NCBI RefSeq assembly: GCF_001437355.1
Contig: NZ_JQBM01000001.1
Span: 1 to 64,000 of the forward strand
Origin: Weissella viridescens
Lineage (GTDB): Bacteria; Bacillota; Bacilli; Lactobacillales; Lactobacillaceae
DNA length: 64,000 nt
Reading direction: 5' to 3'
In this document: positions 35,973-44,403 of the stretch, in pieces
Layout of the letters: each line of letters begins with the position of its first letter
How positions within the stretch are numbered: position 1 is the stretch's first letter
Translations under genes and position numbers: made by a program
Notes under the pieces: model-generated
Databases searched by the model: none
What the model was told of the DNA's origin: nothing
Seen by the model: the letters and a program-made list of their open reading frames with translations, nothing else

Positions 35973-36845
35973 ATGTCATTACTAGGTGCAATTGAAGCAG
36001 GTGGTACAAAGTTTGTCGTTGCAGTAGCGGATGTAGCTGATCCAGAGCAAGTTTTACATCGTGAAAGTTTTCCAACAGAAGATGGGACACGGACACTTGA
36101 AAAGGTAATTACTTTCTTTGATCAATTTACTGATATTGCTGCCATCGGGATTGCAGCTTTCGGTCCGATTGATGTAAAACCCAACAGTCCGACCTATGGA
36201 TATGTTTTAGATACTCCCAAGCGTGGTTGGTCAGGATTTGATTTCTTAGGGACAATGAAAGCATGGCGTGACATTCCATACTACTGGACGACTGACGTTA
36301 ATGGTGCGGGTTGGGCCGAGTACAAGACTGGTGCTGCCAAAGATGTGGAAAACGTGGTCTATTTGACGATTGGTACTGGCGTGGGGGCTGGAATCATCAC
36401 AAATGGTGAATTGTTGACTGGATATTCTCATCCAGAAGCAGGTCACATTATGATGCAAAAGCACCCTGATGACGTCTATGAAGGATTATGTCCTTTCCAT
36501 GGTAATCGTTGTTTGGAAGGGTTAACTGCAGGTCCAGCTATCGAAGCGCGTTGGGGGATGTCAGCTAAAGAGATTCCAGATGATCACCCAGCATGGCAAA
36601 TGGAGGCATTTTATCTCGCACAAGCAGCGATGACGTTTACGGCTACTTTGCGACCAGACATGATTGTTTTCGGCGGTGGTGTCCCACATCGTGAAGTTTT
36701 GTTGCCAATGGTTCGTGAATCCTTTGCTGAGCAAATGAATAATTACTTGGCTGTTCCAGACTTAGACACCTATATTCAACCTGTTAAGAATGGGGACAAC
36801 GCTGGTATTTTAGGTTGTTTCTACCTAGCAAAAACGTTAATTTAA
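35973..36845 (+). CDS. ROK-family fructokinase
   Basis: A 290-residue sugar kinase of the ROK family that probably phosphorylates fructose. It has an N-terminal phosphate loop (GAIEAGGTKFVVAV), the ROK segment YLTIGTGVGAGIITNGELLTGYSHPEAGH (read in parts) and a zinc-binding cluster with HPDD, CPFHGNRC and LEGLTAGPA, characteristic of Zn-containing fructokinases (ScrK/YdhR). AGGGGG precedes the ATG. The overlapping cre site suggests repression on glucose. No sucrose or fructose uptake genes adjoin it. Confidence 0.87.
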   Translation: MSLLGAIEAGGTKFVVAVADVADPEQVLHRESFPTEDGTRTLEKVITFFDQFTDIAAIGIAAFGPIDVKPNSPTYGYVLDTPKRGWSGFDFLGTMKAWRDIPYYWTTDVNGAGWAEYKTGAAKDVENVVYLTIGTGVGAGIITNGELLTGYSHPEAGHIMMQKHPDDVYEGLCPFHGNRCLEGLTAGPAIEARWGMSAKEIPDDHPAWQMEAFYLAQAAMTFTATLRPDMIVFGGGVPHREVLLPMVRESFAEQMNNYLAVPDLDTYIQPVKNGDNAGILGCFYLAKTLI

Positions 36846-36948
36846 AGCAGTTGATACCCGATTATTTGTCGATTCGCTGGGTGCGAAATGACTAATAATG
36901 AGGTATACTTGTTTATTGAAATACTTTAATTGAATTGGAGAATGATAC

Positions 36949-37869
36949 ATGACTAAGAAACAAGTTTTTGGACACAAAAATCCAGATACAGATACAGTTG
37001 CTTCAGCAATGGCAGCCGCCTACTTGCTAAACCAAGCCTACGGTGAGGAAGCACAAGCGATGGCACAAGGGGAACCCAATGCAGAAACAAAGTTTGCATT
37101 GGATCACTTTGGCTTAGACGCATTGCCAATTGCAACTGCTGCGGACACTGATGAAGTCGTTTTAGTTGACCACAACGAAGCTGGACAATCAATTGATAAC
37201 TTTGCAGATGTTACCGTTGCCGGTGTCTATGACCACCACAAGCTTGATTTTAAGTCAAATGCACCACTTTGGTTTACAAATAAGCCTTTGGGTTCAGTTT
37301 CAACCATTTTGTATTACGAATTCCAAAATGAAAACGTTGAGATTCCGACAGCATTGGCCGGGATGATGGCATCAGCAATCATCTCTGATACATTGCTTTT
37401 GAAGAGCCCAACAACAACTAAGCAAGACCAACCTGCATTGGAAGCCTTAGCAAAGATTGCTGGCATTGATGACATCAACGCCTATGGACTTGAGTTGCTT
37501 AAGGCTGGAACAGATTTATCATCACGTTCAGCTAAAGATTTGATTGATGGCGATGCTAAGTCATTCGAAATGGGTGGTAACACAATCCGTATTGGACAAG
37601 TTAACACCGTGGATGTTGATGATGTGTTTGCACGTCGCGATGAAATTGAAGCTGCAATGAATGAAGAGATTGCACAAGATGGTTATGATACCTTTATCTT
37701 GGTTGTCACAAACATTTTAGATTCTGATTCAGATATTCTTGTTTTGGGAGATAACCAAGACAAGGTGGCCAAGGCTTTTGATATCGAATTGAAGGATGGA
37801 CGTGGTTCATTGCCTGGCGTGGTTTCACGTAAGAAGCAAGTTGTGCCTCCGTTGACAGAAGCATTCTAA
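36949..37869 (+). CDS. ppaC: Manganese-dependent inorganic pyrophosphatase (family II)
   Basis: A DHH-family pyrophosphatase that hydrolyses PPi to phosphate using Mn2+. The 306-residue protein has the metal-binding GHKNPDTDT (His9, Asp13, Asp15), DHNE, the DHH core YDHHKLDF, and the DHHA2 C-terminal SRKKQVVPPL substrate motif. A TATACT -10 sequence lies at 36904-36909, but no good -35 is visible. It converges on busR with a shared terminator. Codon bias suggests strong expression. Confidence 0.96.
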   Translation: MTKKQVFGHKNPDTDTVASAMAAAYLLNQAYGEEAQAMAQGEPNAETKFALDHFGLDALPIATAADTDEVVLVDHNEAGQSIDNFADVTVAGVYDHHKLDFKSNAPLWFTNKPLGSVSTILYYEFQNENVEIPTALAGMMASAIISDTLLLKSPTTTKQDQPALEALAKIAGIDDINAYGLELLKAGTDLSSRSAKDLIDGDAKSFEMGGNTIRIGQVNTVDVDDVFARRDEIEAAMNEEIAQDGYDTFILVVTNILDSDSDILVLGDNQDKVAKAFDIELKDGRGSLPGVVSRKKQVVPPLTEAF

Positions 37870-37875
37870 AGAAAC

Positions 37876-37907
37876 AAAAAAGACTACCCAACTGGGTAGT
37901 CTTTTTT
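37876..37907. terminator. Bidirectional terminator between ppaC and busR
   Basis: AAAAAGACTACCC pairs with GGGTAGTCTTTTT, giving A-rich and T-rich flanks, so it can end both converging transcripts; it overlaps the busR stop by two bases. Confidence 0.93.
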
Positions 37908-38529
37908 AGTGGTTAAACAAGAATTGTGAAACTTTGGCAACTGAGTCTTCAGGGCCAACAAAGTAAATCGTATCGCCTTTTTCAAAGGTCATATAGGGGC
38001 CAGGTGAAATAATCAGTTTGTCGTCGTGATCAATTCCAACGAGCGTGACGCCAGTTTGATGCCAGAAATTCAAGTCATGGAGTGATAATCCATATTTATC
38101 TGAGTCTTCGTTTAGAGGCAGTTCAAACGGTAAGAGCGGTCCTGCTTGCTGATAGTTTTGTGTTTTTTCAAGAAATGTTTTGAGTAGATTAGAAAGTCGA
38201 TCTAATTCTTGTTGTTGGACTGCGATCGTATCAACCATATCGTTTTTAATCGTTTTCAAATTAGAACTAGCTTGTTCCACTTCAATAAAATCAATTGCTT
38301 TTTCTTGCGAGATGATGGTAGCGCCTGTGCCATGTTGCGATTGAACAATACCCATGTCTGCTAGCACGTTAATGGCGCGATGGGCCGTTTCGGCAGAAAC
38401 GCCGTACTTAGTGGCTAATTTCGAACGGGCATGAATCTTGTCACCAACTTTAATTTGGTTGTGTGCGATGTTTTCAGCGATATCAAGGGCAATTTGCCGG
38501 TAACGGGGTTGTTTTGTTGCTGTGGTCAT
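37906..38529 (-). CDS. busR: BusR-type c-di-AMP-responsive repressor (GntR HTH + RCK_C)
   Basis: A 207-residue regulator with an N-terminal GntR winged helix (about 8-75, with LATKYGVSAETAHRAINVLADMG in two helices), a coiled-coil linker (about 85-125) and a C-terminal RCK_C/TrkA-C domain (about 140-205, VTLVGIDHDDKLIISPGP). This is the BusR layout of Lactococcus and Streptococcus, where c-di-AMP binding to RCK_C drives repression of the glycine-betaine transporter. It is divergent from that transporter here. GGGAGC is the RBS. Confidence 0.92.
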   Translation of the reverse strand: MTTATKQPRYRQIALDIAENIAHNQIKVGDKIHARSKLATKYGVSAETAHRAINVLADMGIVQSQHGTGATIISQEKAIDFIEVEQASSNLKTIKNDMVDTIAVQQQELDRLSNLLKTFLEKTQNYQQAGPLLPFELPLNEDSDKYGLSLHDLNFWHQTGVTLVGIDHDDKLIISPGPYMTFEKGDTIYFVGPEDSVAKVSQFLFNH

Positions 38530-38569
38530 GTTCGAGCTCCCGAGTCATATGAATTCTTCTAATGATTTG

Positions 38570-38598
38570 ATTATATGATTAAAAAATTTAAATGTAAA
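38570..38598 (-). promoter_or_regulatory. Promoter of busR (minus strand)
   Basis: On the minus strand TTTACA, 17 bases, perfect TATAAT, 40 bases before the busR start. Confidence 0.75.
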
Positions 38599-38625
38599 TG
38601 GTTAAAAGCCTATTCTGGTGCATAA

Positions 38626-38654
38626 TTGACTTACTGCCAACTCTATGGTTTAAT
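38626..38654 (+). promoter_or_regulatory. Promoter of busAA-busAB
   Basis: TTGACT (38626-38631), 17 bases, TGG-TTTAAT (38649-38654), a strong extended promoter with predicted start near 38661. Confidence 0.75.
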
Positions 38655-38660
38655 ATAAGT

Positions 38661-38694
38661 TGTCACTACGCCTGTGTCACTTAAAAAAGTGAAG
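38661..38694. promoter_or_regulatory. Probable BusR operator
   Basis: Two TGTCACT direct repeats (38661-38667, 38675-38681) plus an opposing AAGTGAAG (38687-38694); CACTT-N4-AAGTG forms an inverted repeat. BusR is known to bind bipartite GTCAC-type motifs. The cluster begins at the predicted +1 of busAA, a position that would block transcription. Confidence 0.6.
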
Positions 38695-38709
38695 TAGTAG
38701 GAGGAAATT

Positions 38710-39900
38710 ATGGCTAAGGTAAAGTTAGAGCACTTGACCAAAATTTTCGGTAAGCATGTTAAACAAGTAACAGAGATGATGCAAGAACATGCACCAAAAA
38801 CCGATATTTTGGAAAAAACTGGTGCAACGGTTGGTGTTTATGATGCCAACTTAGAAGTTAATGAAGGTGAAATCTTCGTTATCATGGGACTTTCTGGTTC
38901 AGGAAAGTCAACTTTGATTCGTTTGCTTAACCGTTTGATTGAACCAACGACTGGTTCAATTTATTTGGACGGTGAAGATATCTCAAAGATGGATAAGAAG
39001 CAACTTCGTGATGTTCGTCGTAAGAAGATGAGCATGGTGTTCCAAAATTTTGGTTTGTTCCCGCAACGAACTGTTTTGGAAAATACGGAGTATGGGCTTG
39101 AAGTTCAGGGTATGCCTAAGGCGGAGCGTCGTGAAAAAGCTGAAAAGGCTTTGAAGAACGCAAATCTTTTGGCATTTAAGGACCAATATCCAAGTCAGTT
39201 GTCTGGTGGAATGCAACAACGTGTTGGTTTGGCACGTGCGTTAGCTAATAATCCTGAAATCTTATTGATGGATGAAGCTTTCTCAGCGTTAGACCCATTG
39301 ATTCGTCGCGACATGCAAGACGAATTGATTGAATTGCAAGCCAAGCAAGGGCAAACCATTATTTTCATTTCGCACGATCTTAACGAAGCTTTGCGTATCG
39401 GTGATCGAATTGCCATTATGAAGGATGGGGAAATTGTACAAATCGGAACGGGTGAGGATATCTTGACGCACCCAGCTAATGATTATGTACGTGCCTTTAC
39501 TGAAGATATTGATCGTTCTAAGGTTTTGACGGCCGAAAACATCATGGTGCCACCAATTACCACGAACATTGATAATGATGGTCCAAACGTTGCATTGAAG
39601 AAAATGCGTGCTGAAGAAGTTAGTGGTTTGGTTGCGGTTGATCGTGATCGTCACGTTAAGGGCTTCTTGACGGCTGAAAATGCTGTTAAGGCTCGTGAAA
39701 ACGGTTCAGCATTGGATGCAGCACTGACCCAGATGACAACAGTGCATAAAGACACGTTACTTTCAGATGTCGTGTCTGTCATCTATGATTCACCAGCACC
39801 ATTAGCTGTTGTTGATGACGACAACCGCTTGGTAGGTGTACTTATCCGTGGCCGTGTTCTTGAAGCACTTGCTGATACAACAGACATGGAGGTAGAGTAG
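38710..39900 (+). CDS. busAA: Glycine betaine ABC transporter ATPase BusAA (OpuAA)
   Basis: ATPase of the osmoprotectant importer OpuA/BusA, 396 residues. It has Walker A GLSGSGKS (60-67), Q-loop, signature LSGGMQQR, Walker [14 protein letters not shown], and tandem CBS domains from about residue 275 that in this family sense ionic strength or c-di-AMP. AGGAGG lies just upstream of the ATG, and busAB begins one base after its stop, so the two are translated together. Confidence 0.95.
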   Translation: MAKVKLEHLTKIFGKHVKQVTEMMQEHAPKTDILEKTGATVGVYDANLEVNEGEIFVIMGLSGSGKSTLIRLLNRLIEPTTGSIYLDGEDISKMDKKQLRDVRRKKMSMVFQNFGLFPQRTVLENTEYGLEVQGMPKAERREKAEKALKNANLLAFKDQYPSQLSGGMQQRVGLARALANNPEILLMDEAFSALDPLIRRDMQDELIELQAKQGQTIIFISHDLNEALRIGDRIAIMKDGEIVQIGTGEDILTHPANDYVRAFTEDIDRSKVLTAENIMVPPITTNIDNDGPNVALKKMRAEEVSGLVAVDRDRHVKGFLTAENAVKARENGSALDAALTQMTTVHKDTLLSDVVSVIYDSPAPLAVVDDDNRLVGVLIRGRVLEALADTTDMEVE

Positions 39901-39901
39901 A

Positions 39902-41632
39902 ATGTTCGCAGTTGCCAAAATCCCATTAGCTGGATGGGTGCAATCACTTGTTGATTGGATGACTAAAAACTGGGCTGGATTCTTCAATGCAATCCAAACT
40001 GGTGGTCAACATGCTATGGATGCGTTAACGAACGTCTTTACTGCGGTGCCACCGCTACTATTGATTGTTGCCTTGACCATCTATGCCATTATTGTAAGTG
40101 GTAAGAAGTGGGGATTCCCATTAATTACCTTCCTTGGTTTATTACTTTTGTGGAACCAAGGATTGTGGAATGATTTGATGCAGACGACCACTTTGGTTCT
40201 GGTATCAAGTGTGATTTCAATTTTGATTGGTATTCCGCTTGGAATTTGGATGTCAAAGTCTGATCGTGTTGCTAAGGTTGTACAACCAATTCTTGACTTT
40301 ATGCAAACAATGCCTGGATTCGTTTACTTGATTCCAGCGGTTGCATTCTTCGGAATTGGTGTTGTGCCTGGTGTCTTTGCATCATTGATTTTCTCATTAC
40401 CACCAACTGTTCGTTTTACGAACTTGGGAATTCGTCAAGTGCCAAAGGAAATGGAAGAAGCCGCAGATTCATACGGTTCAACACCATGGCAAAAGTTGGT
40501 TAAGGTCGAATTACCAATCTCAAAGCCAAGCATTTTAGCTGGTGTGAACCAAACAATTATGTTGGCTTTGTCAATGGTTGTGATTGCTTCAATGGTTGGA
40601 GCACCTGGTCTTGGACAAGGTGTCCTATCTGCTTTGCAACACGCCGATGTTGGTAATGGATTTGTTAACGGTCTTGGTTTGGTTATTTTGGCCATCATCA
40701 TTGATCGCTTTACTGAATACCTTAACGTTGACCCTATCCAAAAACTTGCAAACAAGCCTACGGGTCGTTTCAAGAATTGGAAGAAGTGGGTTGGTTGGAT
40801 TACCACAATTGCTTTGATTGGTGGAACTGGTTTCGCCGCTGTGCAAGCTCACCAAAAAGAACAAGCAAGTGTTAACATTGTTTATGTTGAATGGGACTCA
40901 GAAGTTGCTTCAACAAATGTGTTAGCAGAAGCGATGCGTGATCATGGTTACAATGTTAAGATTACACCTTTGGATAATGCGGTTATGTGGCAATCAGTTG
41001 CCCAAGGTCAAGCCGATGCATCAATTTCAGCTTGGTTACCAAATACCCACAAGGCGCAATATGACAAGTATCATAAGCAAATTGATTTCTTGGGAGCTAA
41101 CTTGAAGGGCGCACGTCTTGGTTTAGTTGTTCCTAAGTATATGACAAATGTTAATAGTATTACTGACCTTGATGGACAAGCCAATAAGACAATTACAGGA
41201 ATTGAACCAGGTGCCGGTGTTACCGCAGCTGCTGAAAAGACTGTTAAGGATTATACCAACTTAAACGGTTGGAAGGTGCAAACGTCATCAACTGGGGCCA
41301 TGACAACTGCTTTGCAAAAAGCATATAGTGCTAAGAAGCCAATTATTATTACTGGATGGTCACCACATTGGATGTTCCAAAAGTATGATTTGAAGTACCT
41401 AAAGGATCCTAAGGGAACAATGGGTAGTTCAGAAAATATTACCACGATGGCTCGTAAGGGTCTTAAGCAAGATAAGCCTGATGTATACCGTGTTTTGAAG
41501 AAGTTCCAATGGGACAAGGATGACATGGAAAAGGTTATGCTTGATATTCAAGCGGGAAAGACGCCGCAACAAGCTGCTGATAAGTGGATTAAAGAGAATC
41601 CAAAGAAGGTTGATGCTTGGTTCGCTAAGTAA
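39902..41632 (+). CDS. busAB: Glycine betaine transporter permease-substrate-binding fusion BusAB (OpuABC)
   Basis: A 576-residue fusion of permease and extracellular substrate-binding domain. The first 310 residues contain the membrane segments and the inner-membrane permease motif (EEAADSYGSTPWQKLVKVELP). The C-terminal domain from about ASVNIVYVEWDSEVAS to the end is OpuAC-like, with the aromatic betaine-binding pattern around SAWLPNTH and TGWSPHWMF. Such fusions are typical of lactic acid bacteria. GGAGG in the end of busAA serves as RBS. Import of glycine betaine restores turgor in high salt. Confidence 0.96.
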   Translation: MFAVAKIPLAGWVQSLVDWMTKNWAGFFNAIQTGGQHAMDALTNVFTAVPPLLLIVALTIYAIIVSGKKWGFPLITFLGLLLLWNQGLWNDLMQTTTLVLVSSVISILIGIPLGIWMSKSDRVAKVVQPILDFMQTMPGFVYLIPAVAFFGIGVVPGVFASLIFSLPPTVRFTNLGIRQVPKEMEEAADSYGSTPWQKLVKVELPISKPSILAGVNQTIMLALSMVVIASMVGAPGLGQGVLSALQHADVGNGFVNGLGLVILAIIIDRFTEYLNVDPIQKLANKPTGRFKNWKKWVGWITTIALIGGTGFAAVQAHQKEQASVNIVYVEWDSEVASTNVLAEAMRDHGYNVKITPLDNAVMWQSVAQGQADASISAWLPNTHKAQYDKYHKQIDFLGANLKGARLGLVVPKYMTNVNSITDLDGQANKTITGIEPGAGVTAAAEKTVKDYTNLNGWKVQTSSTGAMTTALQKAYSAKKPIIITGWSPHWMFQKYDLKYLKDPKGTMGSSENITTMARKGLKQDKPDVYRVLKKFQWDKDDMEKVMLDIQAGKTPQQAADKWIKENPKKVDAWFAK

Positions 41633-41641
41633 AACTGACTT

Positions 41642-41677
41642 AAAAGAACAAGAAAATTATTTCTTGTTCTTTTTTTA
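41642..41677 (+). terminator. Terminator after busAB
   Basis: AAAGAACAAGAAA pairs with TTTCTTGTTCTTT, then a T-run. Confidence 0.92.
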
Positions 41678-41706
41678 TTGACTTTAGATTGGAATTAGAT
41701 TAAAAT
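41678..41706 (+). promoter_or_regulatory. Promoter of the T-box transcript
   Basis: TTGACT (41678-41683), 17 bases, TAAAAT (41701-41706). Start near 41713. Confidence 0.8.
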
Positions 41707-41712
41707 ATGATA

Positions 41713-42011
41713 AACAAAGTGATCGAAAGAGTAGCAATTTAATTTTGTTCAGAGAGATGTTGGTCGGTGTGAAACATTCTAAATTAATGGTGAAAATGGT
41801 TCGTGATTGGCATTGATGAGTGGCAAGACTATAAATCAATGACGGAGTCGTCAACGTTAACTGACTAGGTGTATTGATAAGGCCTCATTTCGCTGCGTTA
41901 ATACATAGTAAGGTCGAGTTAGGTGACTGACTCGATGAAATTTAGAATGGTAACACGGTCTATTAGCCGCTTCTATAATTTATGAGACATAAATTATAGG
42001 GGCTTTTTTTT
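41713..42011 (+). promoter_or_regulatory. T-box leader, probably methionine-specific
   Basis: A tRNA-sensing leader of about 300 nt. Stem I hallmarks are AGAGTAGC and CAGAGAGATGTTGGTCGGTGTG with the GAAACAT return strand. After a GAA S-turn the likely specifier is ATG (41796-41798). The T-box AGAATGGTAACACGG (41944-41958) is a divergent form of the usual AGGGTGGNACCGCG; its TGGT (41948-41951) is complementary to an ACCA acceptor end, as expected for tRNA-Met. A terminator follows. Uncharged tRNA would permit metQ-msrA expression. Confidence 0.88.
41966..42011 (+). terminator. T-box regulated terminator
   Basis: CTATAATTTATG pairs with CATAAATTATAG, extended by wobble pairs to AGCC/GGCT, then T8. 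It competes with the antiterminator that includes the T-box sequence. Confidence 0.9.
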
Positions 42012-42026
42012 ATGGAGGAGTATGAT

Positions 42027-42860
42027 ATGAATAAAGGTGTTAAGTGGGTTATTGGTATTGGATTAGTTGCAGTTGTCGCAGGTGGATTTTATGCCATTAA
42101 GCAACATGATAAGGTCGAATCAAAAACTGTTACAGTCGGAATTGTTGGTGATTCTGACCGTGAGTTATGGGAATATGTGAAAAAGGATGCCAAAAAGGAC
42201 TATAATGTCGATGTGAAATTAAAGACATTTACCGACTATGTCCAACCTAATAAGGCCTTGGCGGACGGTGATATTGACTTGAATGCGTTCCAAACGGTGA
42301 ATTATTTTGAAACACAGAATAAAAACTATAATGGTAAGTTGTTGGATATTGGAAAAACGTATGTGACACCTATTCGACTATATTCAGATAAGTTTAAAAA
42401 GCTAGGTGATTTACCTAAGGGTGCGACGATTTCAATCCCAAATGATCCATCGAATGCCCAACGCGCACTTGATTTGTTAGAAAAGGCGGGGTTGTTAAAA
42501 TATAACCATAGTGTTAAACTTCCAGGTGCGAAGGATGTTACTGATAATCCAAAGAACATTAAGATTAAAGAAGTGCAATCTGATCAATCTGTCAGCACCC
42601 TTAAGAGTGTGGATGCAGCTGTGATCAACACAAACTATGCCCTTGATGCAAAGCTTAACGTGGATAAGGCGCTTTACGTCGAATCCGTTGATCAAGCACA
42701 TAAAGGCTACTTTAATTTAATTGCGACACGCAAGGGTTCAGAAAACAAGCAAGCATATCAGGATGTCGTGAAGGCTTACCAAACTGAAAAGACAGTTAAG
42801 CATATGAAGGATTTGTATGGTAATGCTGAACAACCAGCATGGGGTAAGTACGCAGAGTAA
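42027..42860 (+). CDS. metQ: MetQ/NlpA-family methionine-binding protein
   Basis: A 277-residue substrate-binding protein of the NlpA/MetQ family, for D/L-methionine ABC import. After a hydrophobic N-terminal segment (about 7-23) come VTVGIVGDSDRELWEYV, a DIDLNAFQTVNYFE motif and VDAAVINTNYALD, all typical. There is no lipobox cysteine; the protein has no cysteine at all, so it is probably held by an uncleaved signal anchor. I start it at ATG 42027, eight bases after GGAGG; the ATG at 42012 overlaps that RBS. No metN or metP adjoins. Confidence 0.9.
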   Translation: MNKGVKWVIGIGLVAVVAGGFYAIKQHDKVESKTVTVGIVGDSDRELWEYVKKDAKKDYNVDVKLKTFTDYVQPNKALADGDIDLNAFQTVNYFETQNKNYNGKLLDIGKTYVTPIRLYSDKFKKLGDLPKGATISIPNDPSNAQRALDLLEKAGLLKYNHSVKLPGAKDVTDNPKNIKIKEVQSDQSVSTLKSVDAAVINTNYALDAKLNVDKALYVESVDQAHKGYFNLIATRKGSENKQAYQDVVKAYQTEKTVKHMKDLYGNAEQPAWGKYAE

Positions 42861-42878
42861 TTGGAGGAGAGTGAAATT

Positions 42879-43406
42879 ATGGCAGAAGATACAGCAATTT
42901 TCGCAGGTGGATGTTTCTGGTGTATGGTTCGTCCATTTGATACATTACCAGGTATTAAAAAAGTCGTTTCAGGATATACTGGAGGTCATACGGATCATCC
43001 AACTTACGAGCAAGTTTGCTCACATACAACGGGGCACACTGAGGCGGTTGAAATCACCTTTGATCCAGATGTTATTTCATACGAAGAGCTTGTTAATATC
43101 TATTGGCAAGTTACTGACCCAACTGATGCAGGTGGTCAATTCCAAGATCGTGGAGATTCATATCGTCCCGTGATTTTCGTTAATTCGCCAGAACAACGTA
43201 AGATTGCGGAAGCTTCGAAAGCTGAGTTACAAGCATCTGATCGTTTTAATGGTAAGAAGATTGTGACGCAAATTGAGGATGCTAAGCCGTTTTGGCCAGC
43301 AGAAGATTATCATCAAGATTTTTACAAAAAGAATCCATTGCGTGATGCCATTCAAGAGGCACCTCGTAAGCGTTTCGAACAAGAACACTGGTCTGACAAG
43401 GCTTAA
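42879..43406 (+). CDS. msrA: Peptide-methionine (S)-S-oxide reductase MsrA
   Basis: MsrA reduces methionine-S-sulfoxide, free or in proteins. The 175-residue protein has GCFWC (11-15, nucleophile Cys12), [26 protein letters not shown] and DRGDSYRP. Its WCMV replaces the commoner WCxE. The ATG at 42879 follows GGAGGAG. It is 18 bases after metQ without a terminator, so both genes are under the T-box: methionine starvation induces uptake and recovery of oxidised methionine. Confidence 0.95.
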   Translation: MAEDTAIFAGGCFWCMVRPFDTLPGIKKVVSGYTGGHTDHPTYEQVCSHTTGHTEAVEITFDPDVISYEELVNIYWQVTDPTDAGGQFQDRGDSYRPVIFVNSPEQRKIAEASKAELQASDRFNGKKIVTQIEDAKPFWPAEDYHQDFYKKNPLRDAIQEAPRKRFEQEHWSDKA

Positions 43407-43416
43407 AGCTGATACA

Positions 43417-43452
43417 ACAACGTTTATTGATGGAATAAGCGTTGTTTTTTTG
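43417..43452 (+). terminator. Terminator after msrA
   Basis: ACAACGTTTATT pairs with AATAAGCGTTGT (one mismatch or wobble), then T7. Confidence 0.88.
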
Positions 43453-43485
43453 TACAAAAAAACGTCTATCTAGTTAAGATAGACG
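43453..43485 (-). terminator. Terminator of the minus-strand membrane protein gene
   Basis: CGTCTATCT...AGATAGACG hairpin; on the minus strand it runs into seven T. Confidence 0.88.
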
Positions 43486-43493
43486 AATTATTT

Positions 43494-43853
43494 TTAATAA
43501 GATTGGTTGGCAGCAATTGCGCCAAGAATACCAACAAAAATTAAAGTGACAATAATTGAGGCAATGACAATGATAAACATCCAAAGTCCGGCACGGTTCC
43601 AAGTATCTTGGATTTGCTTAAATGTTGCAATATCTTCAGGTGTGTTTTGGAAACCGCTCTTCTTCCAAGCCCAACCATTTCCTAAGGCTCCACAGAAGAT
43701 GGCCCAGATGAAACCGAAAACAGGGATTGGTAGTAGAACAAGCAAAGGTAAGTATGACTTGTTTCCAAGTCCCCAGAACATGTTGAACATGAAGGCTCCC
43801 CAATTCCAACCTTTAACTGCTTCAGGGACTTCGTTAATTGAATTGTTTTCCAT
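43494..43853 (-). CDS. Small two-span membrane protein, WNWGAF type, unknown function
   Basis: A 119-residue membrane protein. It opens EVPEAVKGWNWGAFMFNMFWGLGN, a pattern I recognise from uncharacterised lactic acid bacterial membrane proteins without assigned function. Hydrophobic segments lie at about 37-60 (LPLLVLLPIPVFGFIWAIF) and 92-117. The ATG at 43853 follows AGGAG by ten bases on the minus strand. It is a monocistronic gene with its own terminator. Some database names for relatives suggest a ribonuclease, for which I see no basis. Confidence 0.75.
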   Translation of the reverse strand: MENNSINEVPEAVKGWNWGAFMFNMFWGLGNKSYLPLLVLLPIPVFGFIWAIFCGALGNGWAWKKSGFQNTPEDIATFKQIQDTWNRAGLWMFIIVIASIIVTLIFVGILGAIAANQSY

Positions 43854-43995
43854 AATAATCAATACTCCTAAAATAAAATTGATAAAACTAAAATATACTT
43901 TATATATTACTATATCGAAATGAGAAACACCATTATTTTTTTGCTGAAATGAATATTTTTGGTATTAGCATGCAGGTGTGCAGGTTGCCAAGATT

Positions 43996-44024
43996 TTGCA
44001 TGATTGCAGAATCCGTTGTACAAT
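43996..44024 (+). promoter_or_regulatory. Promoter of the small membrane protein at 44064
   Basis: TTGCAT (43996-44001), 17 bases, TACAAT (44019-44024). Confidence 0.75.
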
Positions 44025-44063
44025 AGTGGAAACCAATCCGACTGATTGGGAAGGAGTAAGCCC

Positions 44064-44258
44064 ATGCATTTGAGTATTCAAACCGTTTATATCGTTGTCA
44101 TTGGTGCAAATATGCTTTTTTTAATATTATGCGGACTGGGTATCTATCGTGGTGCGCGCGATCACGACCGTTATTTAGTGATTGTTTACTTACTCCTCAC
44201 GTTGGGTATTTTAATTGCTGTAAAATTAACTTTACAAGCAACCGGTCTTTTAAACTAA
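44064..44258 (+). CDS. Small two-span membrane protein, unknown function
   Basis: A 64-residue protein starting at ATG 44064 behind GGAAGGAG, with a near-consensus promoter 40 bases upstream. Two hydrophobic segments (about 6-26 and 40-60) flank a short charged loop RGARDHDR, predicting a hairpin with that loop on the cytoplasmic side. I recognise no family. Promoter, RBS and topology argue that it is real. The following 145 bases to the next gene hold no clear terminator or promoter that I can support. Confidence 0.6.
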   Translation: MHLSIQTVYIVVIGANMLFLILCGLGIYRGARDHDRYLVIVYLLLTLGILIAVKLTLQATGLLN

Positions 44259-44403
44259 GTTTGAGGCATTTGAGCGGAATAGTAAGCTTTTTGAGTTAGA
44301 AGTGACGAAGTACGATTGGTCTTAAACTTGAATGCTAAGAACAAGCAGGCAACTCGTCTTTAAAAGCGACAACTGGATAAGACAGATTAGATGGAGGAAC
44401 ATT

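Noticed and set aside
43494..43853. Ribonuclease function for the WNWGAF membrane protein
   Set aside because: The protein is a small two-span membrane protein with no nuclease motif; such names are not supported by the sequence.
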